Shown: positions 34,157 to 34,549 of the stretch, in pieces | Layout: every line of letters starts with the position of its first letter | How positions within the stretch are numbered: position 1 is the stretch's first letter | Assembly (NCBI GenBank): GCA_000415505.1 | Contig: KE354184.1 | Span: forward strand, 1-34,549 | DNA: 34,549 nt | Direction: 5' to 3' | Source: Streptomyces afghaniensis 772 | GTDB lineage: Bacteria; Actinomycetota; Actinomycetes; Streptomycetales; Streptomycetaceae | Made by a program: the position numbers and the translations under genes | The notes under the pieces: model-generated | What the model saw: only the letters and a program-made list of their open reading frames with translations | The model's database searches: none | What the model was told of the DNA's origin: nothing

Positions 34157-34549
34157 GCCGCCACCTCCGCACCCCGCACGATCCGCTGCACCCACCACAG
34201 CCCGAGGCCCTCCAGCACACCGCCGGCCACCAGACAGCCCAGGCCCGCCGTGGTGTGCAGCAGGACATGGAGGGGGTCGGCGCCGAGAGCGGTGCCGATG
34301 AGGAGCCCCAGGGCCGGCAGCCCGGCGAGCAGCACCGCGGTGGCCCGGGCACCGGCCAACTGGGCGCGCAGGTCGGACCGTTGGTCCCGTTCGGCGCGCA
34401 GGGCGGCGGCGAGCCGGTCGAGTCCCGCCGCGAGCCCCGCGCCCTGGTCCACGGCGACCCGCCAGCACGCCGCGAGTCCCCGCAGTCCCTCGGCACCCGG
34501 CTGGGCGGCAGCGGTCGCGAGCGCGTCCGGCACGTCACCGCCGAACCGT
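34153..34549 (-). CDS. TadB-like inner membrane protein, C-terminal part; truncated by window edge
   Basis: The last ~131 codons of a T2SSF-family gene that continues past the right edge. The visible part begins FGGDVPDALATAAAQPGAEG, followed by LDRLAAALRAERDQRSDLRA and three hydrophobic segments (ARATAVLLAGLPALGLLIGT; VLLHTTAGLGCLVAGGVLEG). The GGDVPDAL and LRAERDQR elements are typical of TadB. A TadA ATPase gene is expected further right. Confidence 0.85.
   Translation of the reverse strand, partial: RFGGDVPDALATAAAQPGAEGLRGLAACWRVAVDQGAGLAAGLDRLAAALRAERDQRSDLRAQLAGARATAVLLAGLPALGLLIGTALGADPLHVLLHTTAGLGCLVAGGVLEGLGLWWVQRIVRGAEVAA

Overview
The window is chromosomal DNA of a Streptomyces (or very close relative). 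Evidence: about 70% GC with strong G/C bias at third codon positions, GTG and TTG starts, AfsR-like and PucR regulators, and a block whose gene order matches, from memory, the S. coelicolor SCO3540-SCO3555 core region (peptidase, holB, tmk, topA, methyltransferase, lipoprotein, hppA, anti-sigma factor, bldG, helicase, Tad genes). No mobile element, CRISPR array or rRNA was found. There is one tRNA-Thr(CGT).

Layout. 1-7.5 kb, accessory: the end of a probable secreted protein, a DUF2786 protein, a divergent leaderless ClpC2-like protein with a palindromic operator, a repeat-rich gap, a family A DNA polymerase interrupted by a frameshift, and an AfsR-type SARP regulator interrupted by a frameshift. 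7.5-13.4 kb: a family 2 glycosyltransferase, an AraC/GyrI-type regulator, an amino acid permease with a PucR regulator upstream, then tRNA-Thr. 13.5-23 kb: a secreted S33 peptidase, DNA polymerase III delta' (holB), a giant MFS-thymidylate kinase fusion (tmk) and topoisomerase I (topA). 23-29.8 kb: a small membrane protein, an NPPF methyltransferase, a lipoprotein, a K+-independent proton pyrophosphatase (hppA), an RsbW-like anti-sigma factor and its antagonist bldG. 29.9-34.5 kb: a MrfA/YprA-like helicase running rightwards into a leftward Tad pilus operon (TadB, TadC, DUF4244 pilin, TadE, Rv3654c-like), which leaves the window at its upstream end.

How the genes relate. holB, tmk and topA form a DNA-replication cluster. 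bldG with its anti-sigma partner controls development and antibiotic production. The Tad genes are a reduced pilus or secretion locus. The most attractive possible system is the ClpC2-like gene: an HTH fused to a ClpC N-terminal domain, behind an operator of three GTTGACAC half-sites that overlaps its own leaderless promoter. By analogy with mycobacterial ClpC2 it may be a self-repressing decoy against ClpC-targeting antibiotics.

Quality note. Three genes (the polymerase at about 4,024, the SARP at about 7,024, and tmk at about 17,120) each need a one-base correction in or next to a G/C run to read through. A fourth possible case is at 32-35. This pattern suggests residual assembly indels rather than real mutations.
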